NCBI RefSeq assembly: GCF_030546805.1
Contig: NZ_JAUOPC010000002.1
Span: forward strand, 310,001-374,000
DNA length: 64,000 bases
Direction: 5' to 3'
Source: Cyclobacterium sp. 1_MG-2023
GTDB lineage: Bacteria > Bacteroidota > Bacteroidia > Cytophagales > Cyclobacteriaceae
Below are positions 29,540 through 38,757 of the stretch, one piece after another. Each line of letters starts with the position of its first letter. Within the stretch, counting starts at the first letter, position 1. The translations under genes and the position numbers were made by a program. The notes under the pieces were generated by a model. It had not been told where the DNA came from and did not search any database. It saw only the letters and a program-made list of their open reading frames with translations.

Positions 29540-29573
29540 ATCCCTCTGTTTAACCAAACAGAGGGATTTTTTT
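29540..29573 (+). terminator. Rho-independent terminator after the SusD gene
   Basis: A 12-bp perfect stem ATCCCTCTGTTT / AAACAGAGGGAT with a 4-nt loop, followed by a T run, starting 8 bp after the stop. Confidence 0.9.
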
Positions 29574-29964
29574 CTTTTATTTGAACCGAAACTTATCTTG
29601 ACCCTTAGGTTTTATTATACTTGCCCTGTCTGAATAATGCATTGCACTTTTTATAAGTCCATCTGGGTGAGCAATGGAAAGTAGCCTTAAATCTCATTGT
29701 GCCTTTTGGTTAAATAATTGCTAAGGGTTCAATTAAACATGCTCCAAAAACTACCACCAACTTACCATTGCACCTATATTCCTTTGCTTCAATCTCCAAC
29801 TTTTCTTAACTTCTAGTGGTGATAATAATTTCCACGAAAAAATATGGACAGACTATTTCGAGTTTTCCTTTTGGGATAGTAAAAAGTGACTTGATAAGTA
29901 AGCAATAATTGTTTCCGGTCACTATTTCCAAACCAAAACGATTGTATACGGTAAACAATTAAAC
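29574..29964. other. Gap before the amidase-like operon
   Basis: About 390 bp without a credible gene between the SusD terminator and the first ceramidase-like gene. It should hold that operon's promoter; I see no exact -33/-7 match. A 67-codon minus-strand frame here overlaps the next gene and looks spurious. Confidence 0.35.
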
Positions 29965-31371
29965 ATGAAGAGTAAATTCCCAAAATCTTATTGCACAATT
30001 TTTTTTGGATTAGCAATTTGGCTGTTTAGTAACCCCTCATTTTCACAACAAAGTATAAACTTTTGGAAAGCCGGAGTAGATAAAGTTGAAATTACTCCTG
30101 AAGGTTCCATCTGGATGGGTGGCTATGCTGCTAGAAAGAAACCTTCAGAAGGTGTCAGACATTCGGTATATGCCAAAGCCCTTGCCATCGAAGATCCTAA
30201 TGGTAATCTTGCTGTTGTTGTGACCGCTGATTTGTTGGCTTTTAGAAAATTTTTATCTGATAAAATAAGAGATCAACTGAAAGCTAAATATGGTCTCTCC
30301 AGAGAACAAATAATTCTCAACAGTTCACATACACATACCGGACCGGAGACGGACCATCCGCGATATCAATTCCAACTTAGTAAAGACGAATACAATAAAA
30401 TTCAAAATTTTGCCGATCGAGTAGAGAGAGAAATAGTTGAATTGGTTGGCCAAGCCATAGCATCGCTTGAACCGGTAACTCTTTCTTCCGAAAATGGAAT
30501 TACCCGATTTCAGGTCAATAGAAGAAACAATAAAGAAGCCCAAATAAACGCACAAACTGAATTAATTGGTCCCAATGATTATGCTGTACCAGTGATTAAA
30601 GTTGAAGACCCGGAAGGAAACCTTAAGGCGATTCTTTTTGGCTATGCCTGTCATCCTACCGTTTTATCAGATTATAAGATTTCAGGAGACTACGTAGGTT
30701 TTGCACAGATGGAATTGGAGAAAATTTATCCGGGAACTACAGCCTTGTTTTTTCAAGGAGCAGGCGCTGATCAAAACCCTTTGCCCAGAAGGTCAGTAGC
30801 CCTGGCCCAACAGTATGGCAAAGAATTGGCCGCAGCTGTTGAACGGGTAGTGAATGAGGACATGAAGGTATTGGAAGTAAACCTTTCCACCGCTTATTCG
30901 GAAATTGACTTGAAATTTGCCAAGGCAGTGCCCACTCGAGAAGAATTGGAAGATATCATTAGCGGTGAAACCTCCGGTTATCCCAACTACTTAAAGGAAA
31001 ATGCAAAAGTGCTGGTTTCAAGGTTGAACAATGGAGAACATTTAAAATCAACTTATCCTTATCCTGTTCAAGTTTGGAAATTAGGTGACCAAGCAATTTT
31101 TGCTTTAGGAGGGGAACTTCTGGTGGGGTATTCGCTTGAACTTAAAAAGATTTTTGGTCCCGATATATTTGTAATGGGCTATTCCAATGATGTGATGGGA
31201 TATATTCCCACCAAGATGGTGCTTTCTGAAGGCGGATATGAAGCCAATAGATCCCCTTATTTGACTTCGCAATGGGCAGCATCAATAGAAGATGATATCC
31301 TTTATGAAGCGACCAAACTAGCGGAAAATGTAGGTATTCAAACTATAGCATACCCTCTTATATCGCCATGA
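29965..31371 (+). CDS. Neutral ceramidase N-terminal-domain-like hydrolase, copy 1
   Basis: A 468-aa exported protein (signal peptide to about residue 28) resembling the catalytic domain of neutral/alkaline ceramidases, zinc amidases that split N-acyl bonds. Visible: KAGVDKVEITPEGSIWMGGY, NSSHTHTGP (His122, His124) and GYACHPTVLS (His230). At the position where true ceramidases have a serine-containing G-D-x-S-P-N loop, this protein has GAGADQNPLPRR (265-276). It also lacks the C-terminal Ig-like domain, being ~200 residues shorter than classical ceramidase. Probably an amidase or related hydrolase on a glycan or amino sugar; substrate unknown. The next gene overlaps it by 4 bp. Confidence 0.82.
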   Translation: MKSKFPKSYCTIFFGLAIWLFSNPSFSQQSINFWKAGVDKVEITPEGSIWMGGYAARKKPSEGVRHSVYAKALAIEDPNGNLAVVVTADLLAFRKFLSDKIRDQLKAKYGLSREQIILNSSHTHTGPETDHPRYQFQLSKDEYNKIQNFADRVEREIVELVGQAIASLEPVTLSSENGITRFQVNRRNNKEAQINAQTELIGPNDYAVPVIKVEDPEGNLKAILFGYACHPTVLSDYKISGDYVGFAQMELEKIYPGTTALFFQGAGADQNPLPRRSVALAQQYGKELAAAVERVVNEDMKVLEVNLSTAYSEIDLKFAKAVPTREELEDIISGETSGYPNYLKENAKVLVSRLNNGEHLKSTYPYPVQVWKLGDQAIFALGGELLVGYSLELKKIFGPDIFVMGYSNDVMGYIPTKMVLSEGGYEANRSPYLTSQWAASIEDDILYEATKLAENVGIQTIAYPLISP

Positions 31372-32744
31372 AAAACTACATATCCTATTTAAGACCCCTT
31401 CGATTTCCAGGCTTCTTGCTTTTTCTTAGTTGCTTATTGATTCCAAACTTGCTAAAAGCTCAGGTGGATTCAATCGGGTGGAAAGCCAACGTAGCAAAAA
31501 TCAATATTACTCCAAAAGCCCCTATGTGGATGGCCGGTTTTGCTTCAAGAACCAAGCCTTCTCAAGGAGTCATTCACCCGATCTGGTCCAAAGCCCTTGT
31601 TATTCAAGACAAAGACAAGAATACTGCTGTATTGATTACAAATGATCTTTCCGGCATGCCGAGAGACATGAGCACTCGAATAAAGAAGAAAATCAAAACA
31701 AGGTATGGCCTAAATGAGGATGCTGTATTATTGAACTTTTCCCATTCTCATTCCGGACCCGTGCTCAAAGATTATTTGTACCATGTCTACCCTTTGAGTG
31801 ATGACGAAATCGATAAGGTAAATACCTACTCGGATTGGCTGGAAGATCAAATTGTTGAATTGGTGGGGCAAGCCTTAAAAGGATTGATTCCTGCCAAAAT
31901 TTTTACAGAGAACGGACTTACCAGGTTTCAGGTAAATCGAAGAAACAATACAGAAGCTGAATTGGGAGCCACCACCACTACCAATGGCCCGAATGATTAT
32001 GCCGTTCCGGTATTAAAAGTGACTGATAGAAAAGATAACATCATGGCAGTTGCCTTTGGATATGCTTGTCATGCAACAGTCTTATCAGTCACCCAATGGT
32101 CCGGGGATTATCCGGGATTCGCACAGGTTGAATTGGAAAAAATGTACCCGGGTGCAACGGCCATGTTTTTCCAAGGGGCAGGAGCCAACCAAAACCCATT
32201 GCCCAGACGGACGATTCCATTGGCACAAAAGTACGGTAAGGAATTGGCAGCGGCAGTAGAAAGCGTTTTAAATGAGGATATGAAACCCTTAGCTGCACAA
32301 TTAAAAACGGCTTATTCGGAAATAGCCCTAGATTTAAATGAGCCACCCTCTAATGAAGTCTTGGAGAAAATGATAAAGGAAAGCAGTGGTCATTACCAGC
32401 GCTGGGCTGTGATGATGCATGAAAAAGTTAAAAACAATACCGTTGAGCTTTCCTATCCTTACCCCATTCAAATTTGGAAATTGGGAGACCAATTGATGGT
32501 GGCACTGGGAGGTGAACCGGTTGTTGACTATGCTGTCAAGCTGAAAACCCAATATGGGAATGATTTATTTGTACTCGGTTATTCAAATGATGTGATGGCT
32601 TATATTCCCTCAAGAACGGTACTTGAAGAAGGAGGCTATGAAGGAGCAACATCTCAAATAGCTTTTGGTCATCCCGGAACTTGGAAACCTACACTAGAAA
32701 CAAAAATATTCAAACGAATCAACCGGATGATGGCCGGGTTTTAA
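31368..32744 (+). CDS. Neutral ceramidase N-terminal-domain-like hydrolase, copy 2
   Basis: A 458-aa paralog of the preceding gene, clearly a tandem duplication: shared blocks include GLTRFQVNRRNNTEAE, GPNDYAVPVLKV, YACHATVLS and FQGAGANQNPLPRR. A signal peptide ends near LLKAQ. The metal-site histidines (NFSHSHSGP and YACHATV) are kept. Divergence between the copies is concentrated outside these motifs, suggesting two related but distinct substrates rather than a recent duplicate. It starts with ATGA overlapping the stop of copy 1, so translation is probably coupled, and the lyase gene begins 38 bp downstream. Confidence 0.82.
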   Translation: MKNYISYLRPLRFPGFLLFLSCLLIPNLLKAQVDSIGWKANVAKINITPKAPMWMAGFASRTKPSQGVIHPIWSKALVIQDKDKNTAVLITNDLSGMPRDMSTRIKKKIKTRYGLNEDAVLLNFSHSHSGPVLKDYLYHVYPLSDDEIDKVNTYSDWLEDQIVELVGQALKGLIPAKIFTENGLTRFQVNRRNNTEAELGATTTTNGPNDYAVPVLKVTDRKDNIMAVAFGYACHATVLSVTQWSGDYPGFAQVELEKMYPGATAMFFQGAGANQNPLPRRTIPLAQKYGKELAAAVESVLNEDMKPLAAQLKTAYSEIALDLNEPPSNEVLEKMIKESSGHYQRWAVMMHEKVKNNTVELSYPYPIQIWKLGDQLMVALGGEPVVDYAVKLKTQYGNDLFVLGYSNDVMAYIPSRTVLEEGGYEGATSQIAFGHPGTWKPTLETKIFKRINRMMAGF

Positions 32745-32782
32745 ACACTGAATTCAATTCAAAGCAATTTCAAAGCCTAAAC

Positions 32783-35449
32783 ATGGTCAATAAAACAGCG
32801 AATAGAAGGGACTTTATAAAGCAGAGTACGCTTTTGGGCTTAGGTATGTATTTAAGCCCATTTACCCTCTCTTCAACGCCGCATAAATCGTTTGATTACC
32901 CGGATACTGAGCAGTTATTGGATTGGTCAGCTTGGGAGAAGTACAGACATTCAGTAAGTCACCCTTGCCTTACAATTAAAGAAAACAACCTAGCGGCTGC
33001 TAAAGAAAATATAAAAGACCAAGAATGGGCCAAGGTTCATTTCGGTAGGATTCACGGTATTATAAAGAGTCATATTAACAAGATTACCCCTGAATTTCTT
33101 AATAGCATGGTGGAGGAAACGACCCCGGGGGATCCGCTTTGGACACCTTGCCCTTCATGTAGGGACAAAGGCTTGCCTGTACACCCGCATGGACTGTGGA
33201 GTTGGGAGGTTGAAAAACCGGAAGAAATCCAATGTACGGAATGTCATGCAGTATTCCCGAACAATGACTATCCGGAAGAAATTGTATTAACGACCAAATG
33301 GGGGAAATCCCAAAAGATTTCCTACTGTGGTGGAGACCCTTTTGTGATCTTTAGGTATAAAGAGGGCAGGCCTAGTTTTACAGCCAATATCAGGTCCAGA
33401 AAAGTACAGTGGATTGCAGGATTTTGTAAGACTTTGGCAGAGGGTTATTTACTTACAGGAAATGTATCCTATGCTGCCAAATGTAGACAAATCCTCCTTA
33501 GGTTGGCCAAATGCTATCCGGGGTGGCTAATACATGTAGGCTATGGTGAATATGCAGACATGGATCCCAAAAAAGCAGCGCTCAATATGATGAACTTGCC
33601 TGAACCGGAATTGTGCCCACCACCAAATGTGCCTGACAATGCCCTATGGACCGGTTTTTGGAGTGCAGGTAGGGCCAGTGGCGTAGGATTGGAATCTGAT
33701 TTTGTGAAAAAAGTTGTGACAGCATATGACCTCACCTGTGAAGCAAAGAAGTCCGATGGAAGGCCTCTTTATACTGAAAAAGACAAATACAAAATAGAAA
33801 AAGACCTGCTTCTTGAAAGTACCATTTTGCTGGTTTGTGACAAGAAGTTAAACAATAAATCTGTTAGTAACCGAACGGCCGTAGCTCTGGTTGGGATGTG
33901 TGTAGGGCATCCGGGTTTGCTTAGATTCGGACTTGAAGGATTTAACATGACCGTAAATGGCTGGTTCTTACCTGATGGAACTACCAGTGAATCCCCTTTT
34001 TATGGCTTGATGACCTTGGGAGGGATTTGGGACATGGCCCAAGCAGGACAAGGCTATTCAGACCCCGAGGGTTATAAGGATAAGTCGGGTCAACGGATAG
34101 ACGATTTAGACCTTTATCATGAAACCAATTACAAGCTGGTTTGGGAGGCCTTTTTCAAAGGCTTGCAAGGAGACCTAAAATATCCACCCTATGCTGACTC
34201 TTTTGAAAATACCACACTGGATGTGGCTTACGTAGAGTTAATGGTCGCCAATTACCCGGAGAAAAAGGAATACCTCGCCTTGTTAAAAGAACTTTGTGGG
34301 AATGAACTTATTTTGCATAGTGGATCACCTGTATTTAACAGTGAATTTACAGACAGTGAAGTAGAACCGGTATTGCGACTTCCCTATGACCTTACCAAAC
34401 CCAATGGCGCTTTGTCATTCTCTATGTATTACAGGGATCCGGGGCTTAAGAATAAAAAAGAGGGGGTTTTGACATTCCCGGACTGGTGTCCTCCAAATTT
34501 ACAAATTGGTCACCTAAGAACAGGGGAAGATGGAAGAGAAAGTTTATTGCTTTTGAGTGCCAGCCCTTGGGGAACCCATCATGAAAATGATAGTCTTAAC
34601 CTGTACTATTGGAAAAAAGACGCTGCTTTACTTTCAGATTTGGGATACCTATGGGATCACCCCCAGAAGCCCAATAATATCAGGGCCTTGGCGCACAATA
34701 CGGTGCTCTTGGATGAGCAAAATCAAATAAAAAAAGGCAGGGGCGGTGAGGTTCTTGTGTTCAAAACATTTCCTAATGTCAAGGTAATGGAAATGGCATC
34801 TACGGCCTATTCCCAGGCTTTGGTTTACAAGCGAACTTCTGTATTGGTAGATCATGGGAATGGGAATAGCTATGTGGTTGATTTCTTTAGGGTACAAGGG
34901 GGTGAAATTCAGGATTATGTTTTTCATGCATCCAGTAATGAGCTCACAATAAATGGTCTCTTTCCGGTGGCCAATGCCGGATTGGTACTTTATGATTTTG
35001 AGAACATCAAAACAAGTGATGGCAATGGAACCTGGAACAGCGAATGGAAAAGTGAAAATGGACTTACGACCCGTGCCTGGTCGCTTGGGCAGGAGGGGGA
35101 AGAGATGTTTGTGGGTGATGGCTGGGGACAAAAGGATTGGAAAAATGCTGACATTGGTGCTACTTTACCCTATTTTGTAAGGCGGAAAAGAGGAGACAGG
35201 CTCCAGACTTTTGTTTCGGTATTTGAGGGTTTTGAAGAGGGTAAGTCGACAGTGAAAAGTGTGTCCCTTTTGGACAAAACAGGAGTAGTGATGGTAGAGA
35301 CCCCTTTTGGAAGAGATTATATCATGTCCATGCATAATAAAGGAGAAATGACCATAAAGCATAAGGAGGGCAAGGAGAAAATTAGTGGTCATTTTGCTGC
35401 TGCGTCCGTCCGTAATGGTCAAATGATCTGGAAGGAAGTGCTGTCCTGA
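32783..35449 (+). CDS. Heparinase II/III-like polysaccharide lyase-type protein
   Basis: An 888-aa protein starting MVNKTANRRDFIKQSTLLGLG, a Tat-type twin-arginine signal. Next comes a cysteine pair region (PCPSCRDKG and QCTECHAVFP, a likely zinc site), an alpha-toroid (~100-500), then a beta-sandwich with GHLRTGEDGRESLLLLSASPWG and ALAHNTVLLDEQNQ, typical of heparinase II/III C-terminal domains. Relatives eliminate uronate-containing glycans such as heparan or alginate. The earlier ATG at 32681 lies inside the previous gene and would place extra residues before the Tat signal, so I reject it. Substrate unproven; PL family not assignable by eye. Confidence 0.82.
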   Translation: MVNKTANRRDFIKQSTLLGLGMYLSPFTLSSTPHKSFDYPDTEQLLDWSAWEKYRHSVSHPCLTIKENNLAAAKENIKDQEWAKVHFGRIHGIIKSHINKITPEFLNSMVEETTPGDPLWTPCPSCRDKGLPVHPHGLWSWEVEKPEEIQCTECHAVFPNNDYPEEIVLTTKWGKSQKISYCGGDPFVIFRYKEGRPSFTANIRSRKVQWIAGFCKTLAEGYLLTGNVSYAAKCRQILLRLAKCYPGWLIHVGYGEYADMDPKKAALNMMNLPEPELCPPPNVPDNALWTGFWSAGRASGVGLESDFVKKVVTAYDLTCEAKKSDGRPLYTEKDKYKIEKDLLLESTILLVCDKKLNNKSVSNRTAVALVGMCVGHPGLLRFGLEGFNMTVNGWFLPDGTTSESPFYGLMTLGGIWDMAQAGQGYSDPEGYKDKSGQRIDDLDLYHETNYKLVWEAFFKGLQGDLKYPPYADSFENTTLDVAYVELMVANYPEKKEYLALLKELCGNELILHSGSPVFNSEFTDSEVEPVLRLPYDLTKPNGALSFSMYYRDPGLKNKKEGVLTFPDWCPPNLQIGHLRTGEDGRESLLLLSASPWGTHHENDSLNLYYWKKDAALLSDLGYLWDHPQKPNNIRALAHNTVLLDEQNQIKKGRGGEVLVFKTFPNVKVMEMASTAYSQALVYKRTSVLVDHGNGNSYVVDFFRVQGGEIQDYVFHASSNELTINGLFPVANAGLVLYDFENIKTSDGNGTWNSEWKSENGLTTRAWSLGQEGEEMFVGDGWGQKDWKNADIGATLPYFVRRKRGDRLQTFVSVFEGFEEGKSTVKSVSLLDKTGVVMVETPFGRDYIMSMHNKGEMTIKHKEGKEKISGHFAAASVRNGQMIWKEVLS

Positions 35450-35559
35450 TAAGGCTTTGGATTTGCTAAAAATTTAAGACTTAATGATAATACTTGCGGC
35501 ATGATTCAGTTGCCGATTCATTATTGAAAGTATGGCTTTCAAAAAAACAGTTTGAAAAT

Positions 35560-36468
35560 ATGAATAGAAGAAAATTCTTTTCCACCAGTGCAGTTTCTGT
35601 TTCAGGGATTGCGCTAGGTGCACATTTGACAGGATTTACCGGTAAAGAAAAACCTGTCGAAGAGAATGACCTGATGAAAGAGGTCATGAAGTACAGGAAG
35701 ATTGATTCCCATGCCCATGTATACTTTACCGAAGACAGCCCCGAGACGCAGATAGGGTATGCAGACAGGCTAGGGATCGATAAATTGGTGATTTCAAGAC
35801 CGATGAGACCGGGGAGTAAAGGGCTTCCCGAAGAATTTATTGCTTGCAATGATTTGATCCTTAAATCCATGAAGAAGTACCCTGATAGGTTTATTGGTCA
35901 GCCAACGATCAATCCTGCATTTCCAAAGCAGGCGATGGAAGAAATTAAAAGGTGCATGGATCATGGCATGACGGGATTGAAACTTTACAACCATGTGAAA
36001 ATAAGTGATCCATTGTTTTATCCTGTAATTGAGAAATACATAGACATGAAGATGATCATCTTGATGCATATGGGGATTGGGAAATCACGGGTTATCTTTG
36101 ATGCAAGGGAGCCGGAAAATGTGTCTACACCTGATGATTTCGTAATGGTAGCGGAACGCTATCCGGAGGCAATGTTCCAATTGGCACACCTTGCAGGTGG
36201 TGGAGATTGGTTGGATGCCTGTAAGGCTGTGGCGCCTTATCCCAATGTGTTTGTTGATGTATCAGGAAGTAACAATGAGGGAGACATTATTCCTTATGCC
36301 ATGGAATATGTAGGCGAGGATCGGATTTTCTTTGGTTGTGACAATAGCTTTTTTCAAGGTGTGGGGCATATGATGGCTGCTGAGCTTACAGAGAGCCAAC
36401 GGAAAAAGCTCTTTTTTGATAATTATAACAATGTACTTAAAAAGTCAGGAAACCATGTGGATAGATAG
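35560..36468 (+). CDS. Tat-exported amidohydrolase family protein
   Basis: A 302-aa amidohydrolase-2-type TIM barrel. The start MNRRKFFSTSAVSVSGIALG is a Tat signal; the first ATG in frame (35494) would place 22 residues before it. Metal-site motifs are all seen: IDSHAHVYF (HxH), ILMHMG, LAHLAGG and FGCDNSF (late aspartate). Such enzymes hydrolyse lactones, amides or decarboxylate acids. The gene is in the same direction as the lyase, 110 bp downstream, and overlaps the second amidohydrolase by 14 bp. A lactonase or deacylase step on a lyase product is a reasonable guess, no more. Confidence 0.82.
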   Translation: MNRRKFFSTSAVSVSGIALGAHLTGFTGKEKPVEENDLMKEVMKYRKIDSHAHVYFTEDSPETQIGYADRLGIDKLVISRPMRPGSKGLPEEFIACNDLILKSMKKYPDRFIGQPTINPAFPKQAMEEIKRCMDHGMTGLKLYNHVKISDPLFYPVIEKYIDMKMIILMHMGIGKSRVIFDAREPENVSTPDDFVMVAERYPEAMFQLAHLAGGGDWLDACKAVAPYPNVFVDVSGSNNEGDIIPYAMEYVGEDRIFFGCDNSFFQGVGHMMAAELTESQRKKLFFDNYNNVLKKSGNHVDR

Positions 36469-37240
36469 TAATGCATATATAGGCCACTGGCCCTTTCGTC
36501 AGGTAAGAAACAGCAGCTGTAAGGCCCTTATGGAGAGGATGGATGCCAATGGTATTGCTGCTTCTGTTTTAACCAATATCAATGGAATATTTTATAAGGA
36601 CACCCAGGCTGCGAACAGGGAGACTTATGAGGAAATCAGTTCCAATAGGAAATGGGCCAAGCGATTGATACCTTTTGCAGTGATCAACCCAATTTATTCG
36701 GGCTGGGAAAGAGATTTGGAGGAAAGCAGTGGGAAGTTAGGCATGAAAGGGGTAAGGATTTTCCCAAAATACCACCGCTATAGCCCGGATCATCCCTCTT
36801 GTATAGCAATGGTGAAAAGGTGCAGGGACATGGGATTACCAGTTGGCCTAACATTGAGAATGGTGGACAGTCGTCCAAGCTCGTGGTTGGACATTAGCAA
36901 TGAATGGAGGCTAAGTGATGTGATGCCCATTGTAAAGGCCGTGCCTGATGCCAAGTTTATGGTGCTGAATTTGTCCGGTAGTACACATTTGGAAAAAGAG
37001 GATTTGGATTTGTTTAAGAAAGCGGATGTGTTTATGGATACTTCCGGAAGAAATGTCCTTGACTTGGCAGGATTGATGAAGACTTTTGGTAAGGAAAAGT
37101 TCGGTTTTGGTACGCATTCTCCTATTCTGGACTACAAAACCGGAGCATTGAGGATTGCCTCTTTGCGCGAGGATGAAGCAGATGCAAAGACCAGAGAGGA
37201 CTTGCAGTCAGGAAATATTAAAAGATTTTTAGGGATATAA
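36455..37240 (+). CDS. Amidohydrolase-like protein lacking the HxH motif
   Basis: A 261-aa TIM-barrel relative of the preceding protein without a signal peptide. Where the HxH metal motif should be it reads WIDSNAYIGHWPF: the two histidines are replaced by Asn and Tyr. Other barrel parts remain (GVRIFPKYHRY, GLTLRMVDSR, FGTHSPILDYKTGALRI). Start at 36455 is chosen because MWIDSNAY is the natural N terminus of the fold; it lies inside the upstream gene's end. It may be a metal-independent or pseudo-enzyme partner of its neighbour. It is probably the last gene of the five-gene operon. Confidence 0.78.
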   Translation: MWIDSNAYIGHWPFRQVRNSSCKALMERMDANGIAASVLTNINGIFYKDTQAANRETYEEISSNRKWAKRLIPFAVINPIYSGWERDLEESSGKLGMKGVRIFPKYHRYSPDHPSCIAMVKRCRDMGLPVGLTLRMVDSRPSSWLDISNEWRLSDVMPIVKAVPDAKFMVLNLSGSTHLEKEDLDLFKKADVFMDTSGRNVLDLAGLMKTFGKEKFGFGTHSPILDYKTGALRIASLREDEADAKTREDLQSGNIKRFLGI

Positions 37241-37250
37241 GGTAGGGGTG

Positions 37251-37300
37251 ATTTTGTCAGCATTGTTGCAGAAAAAAAAAAGCAACAATGCCGCCAAAAT
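37251..37300 (+). terminator. Hairpin after the amidohydrolase operon
   Basis: A 10-bp perfect stem GCATTGTTGC / GCAACAATGC with an A-rich loop, extended below a 3-nt internal loop by ATTTTG / CAAAAT. It starts 10 bp after the operon's last stop. There is no T run, so termination is likely but unproven. Confidence 0.4.
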
Positions 37301-37309
37301 CAAGATTAT

Positions 37310-38650
37310 ATACGATTCATTTTCCACGGGTTTCACCCGTGGCTATTATAGTTTCAGCCCTTCAGGCTTATTTGAGTCACTGATTCCCGTGAGGTCAATT
37401 GAAAAACCGGAACCTGAGCGGGGCCGAAGGGGTAGGTTTTATGGATAGGTTAACCTAAGGCTTCGACTCCGCTCAGCCGCCAGTAGATTGGAAGCCGTTC
37501 AAAATCCCATTTCCCGCAACTCCCCTCCGGACCATAATAGGGAAGGGATTTGTTGATATACTGGAATCCATAATAAATTGAATTCGTAAGTTAGATTTTC
37601 TTGACCACGGGTTTTGCCGGTGGCTATAATCCTATCAGCCCTTCAGGCTTTTTGAGTCACTGATTCCCGTGATGTCAATTGAGAAACCGGACCCTGAGCG
37701 GAGGTGAAGGGGTAGGTTTTATGGATAGGTTAACCTAAGGCTTCGACTCCGCTCAGCCGCCGGTAGATTGGAAGCCGTTCAAAATCCCATTTCCCGCAAC
37801 TCCCCTCCGGGCCATAATAGGGAAGGGATTTGTTGATATACTGGAATCCATAATAAATCGAATTCGTAAGTTAGATTTTCTTGACCACGGGTTTTGCCGG
37901 TGGCTATAATCCTATCAGCCCTTCAGGCTTTTTGAGTCACTGATTCCCGTGAGGTCAATTGAAAAACCGGACGGACCCTGAGCGGAGCTGAAGGGGTAGG
38001 TTTTAAGGATAGGTTAACCTAAGGCTTTGACTCCGCTCAGCCGCCGGTAGATTGGAAGCCGTTCAAAATCCCATTTCCCACAACTCCCCTCCGGGCCATA
38101 ATAGGGAAGGGATTTGTTGATATACTGGAATCCATAATAAATCGAATTCGTAAGTTAGATTTTCTTGACCACAGGTTTTGCCGGTGGCTATAATCCTATC
38201 AGCCCTTCAGGCTTTTTGAGTCACTGATTCCCGTGATGTCAATTGAGAAACCGGACCCGATGGGGTAGGTGGTGCGGATACGTTAACCTAAGGCTTCGCC
38301 TCCGCTCAGCCACCGGTAGATTAGAAGCCGTTCAAAATCTTATTTCCCGCAACTCCCCTCCGGACCATAATAGGGAAGGGATTTGTTGATATACTGGAAT
38401 CCATAATAAATTGAATTCTAAGGTTAGATTTTCTTGACCACGGGTTTCACCCGTGGCTATTATAGTTTCAGCCCTTCAGGCTTCTTTGAGTCACTGATTC
38501 CCGTGATGTCAATTTAAAAACCGGACGGGCCCTGAGCGGGACCGAAGGGGTAGGTTTTATGGATAGGTTAACCTAAGGCTTCGACTCCGCTCAGCCGCCG
38601 GTAGATTGGAAGCCGTTCAAAATTCAGGAACTGGAATCCAATTAAAAATT
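37310..38650. repeat. Five tandem copies of a ~281-bp palindrome-rich repeat
   Basis: Units begin (at CCACGGG or CCACAGG) at 37324, 37605, 37885, 38169 and 38438, giving periods of 281, 280, 284 and 269 bp. Each unit holds a small hairpin at its start, a long imperfect inverted repeat built on CTGAGCGGAG and CTTCGACTCCGCTCAG, and in its centre the 12-bp palindrome TAGGTTAACCTA. Copy 4 has lost one arm of the long inverted repeat; copy 5 lacks ~70 bp near its end. Copies 1 and 5 share variants (TATTATAGTTTC) that differ from those of 2-4 (TATAATCCTATC). The array is richer in G+C than its surroundings and non-coding as far as I can see. Confidence 0.95.
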
Positions 38651-38757
38651 ACCTTTCAAAGTATACCAGAGCCAAAAAATTCCAAACTATTGCATGAAAT
38701 CTTAAGGTTTTGGCATGATTATTAAATGATAGTAAGAGTAAAAAAACTTCTTATATC

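Noticed and set aside
32681-32782. Upstream start of the heparinase-like gene
   Set aside because: It would overlap the previous gene by 64 bp and place 34 residues before a clear Tat signal.
37248-37448. 66-codon plus-strand frame in the repeat region
   Set aside because: It crosses the operon hairpin and runs into repeat sequence, with no family resemblance and no counterpart frame in the other repeat copies.
37310-38650. CRISPR array
   Set aside because: Units are ~281 bp and alike across nearly their whole length, with no short-repeat/unique-spacer alternation and no cas genes nearby.
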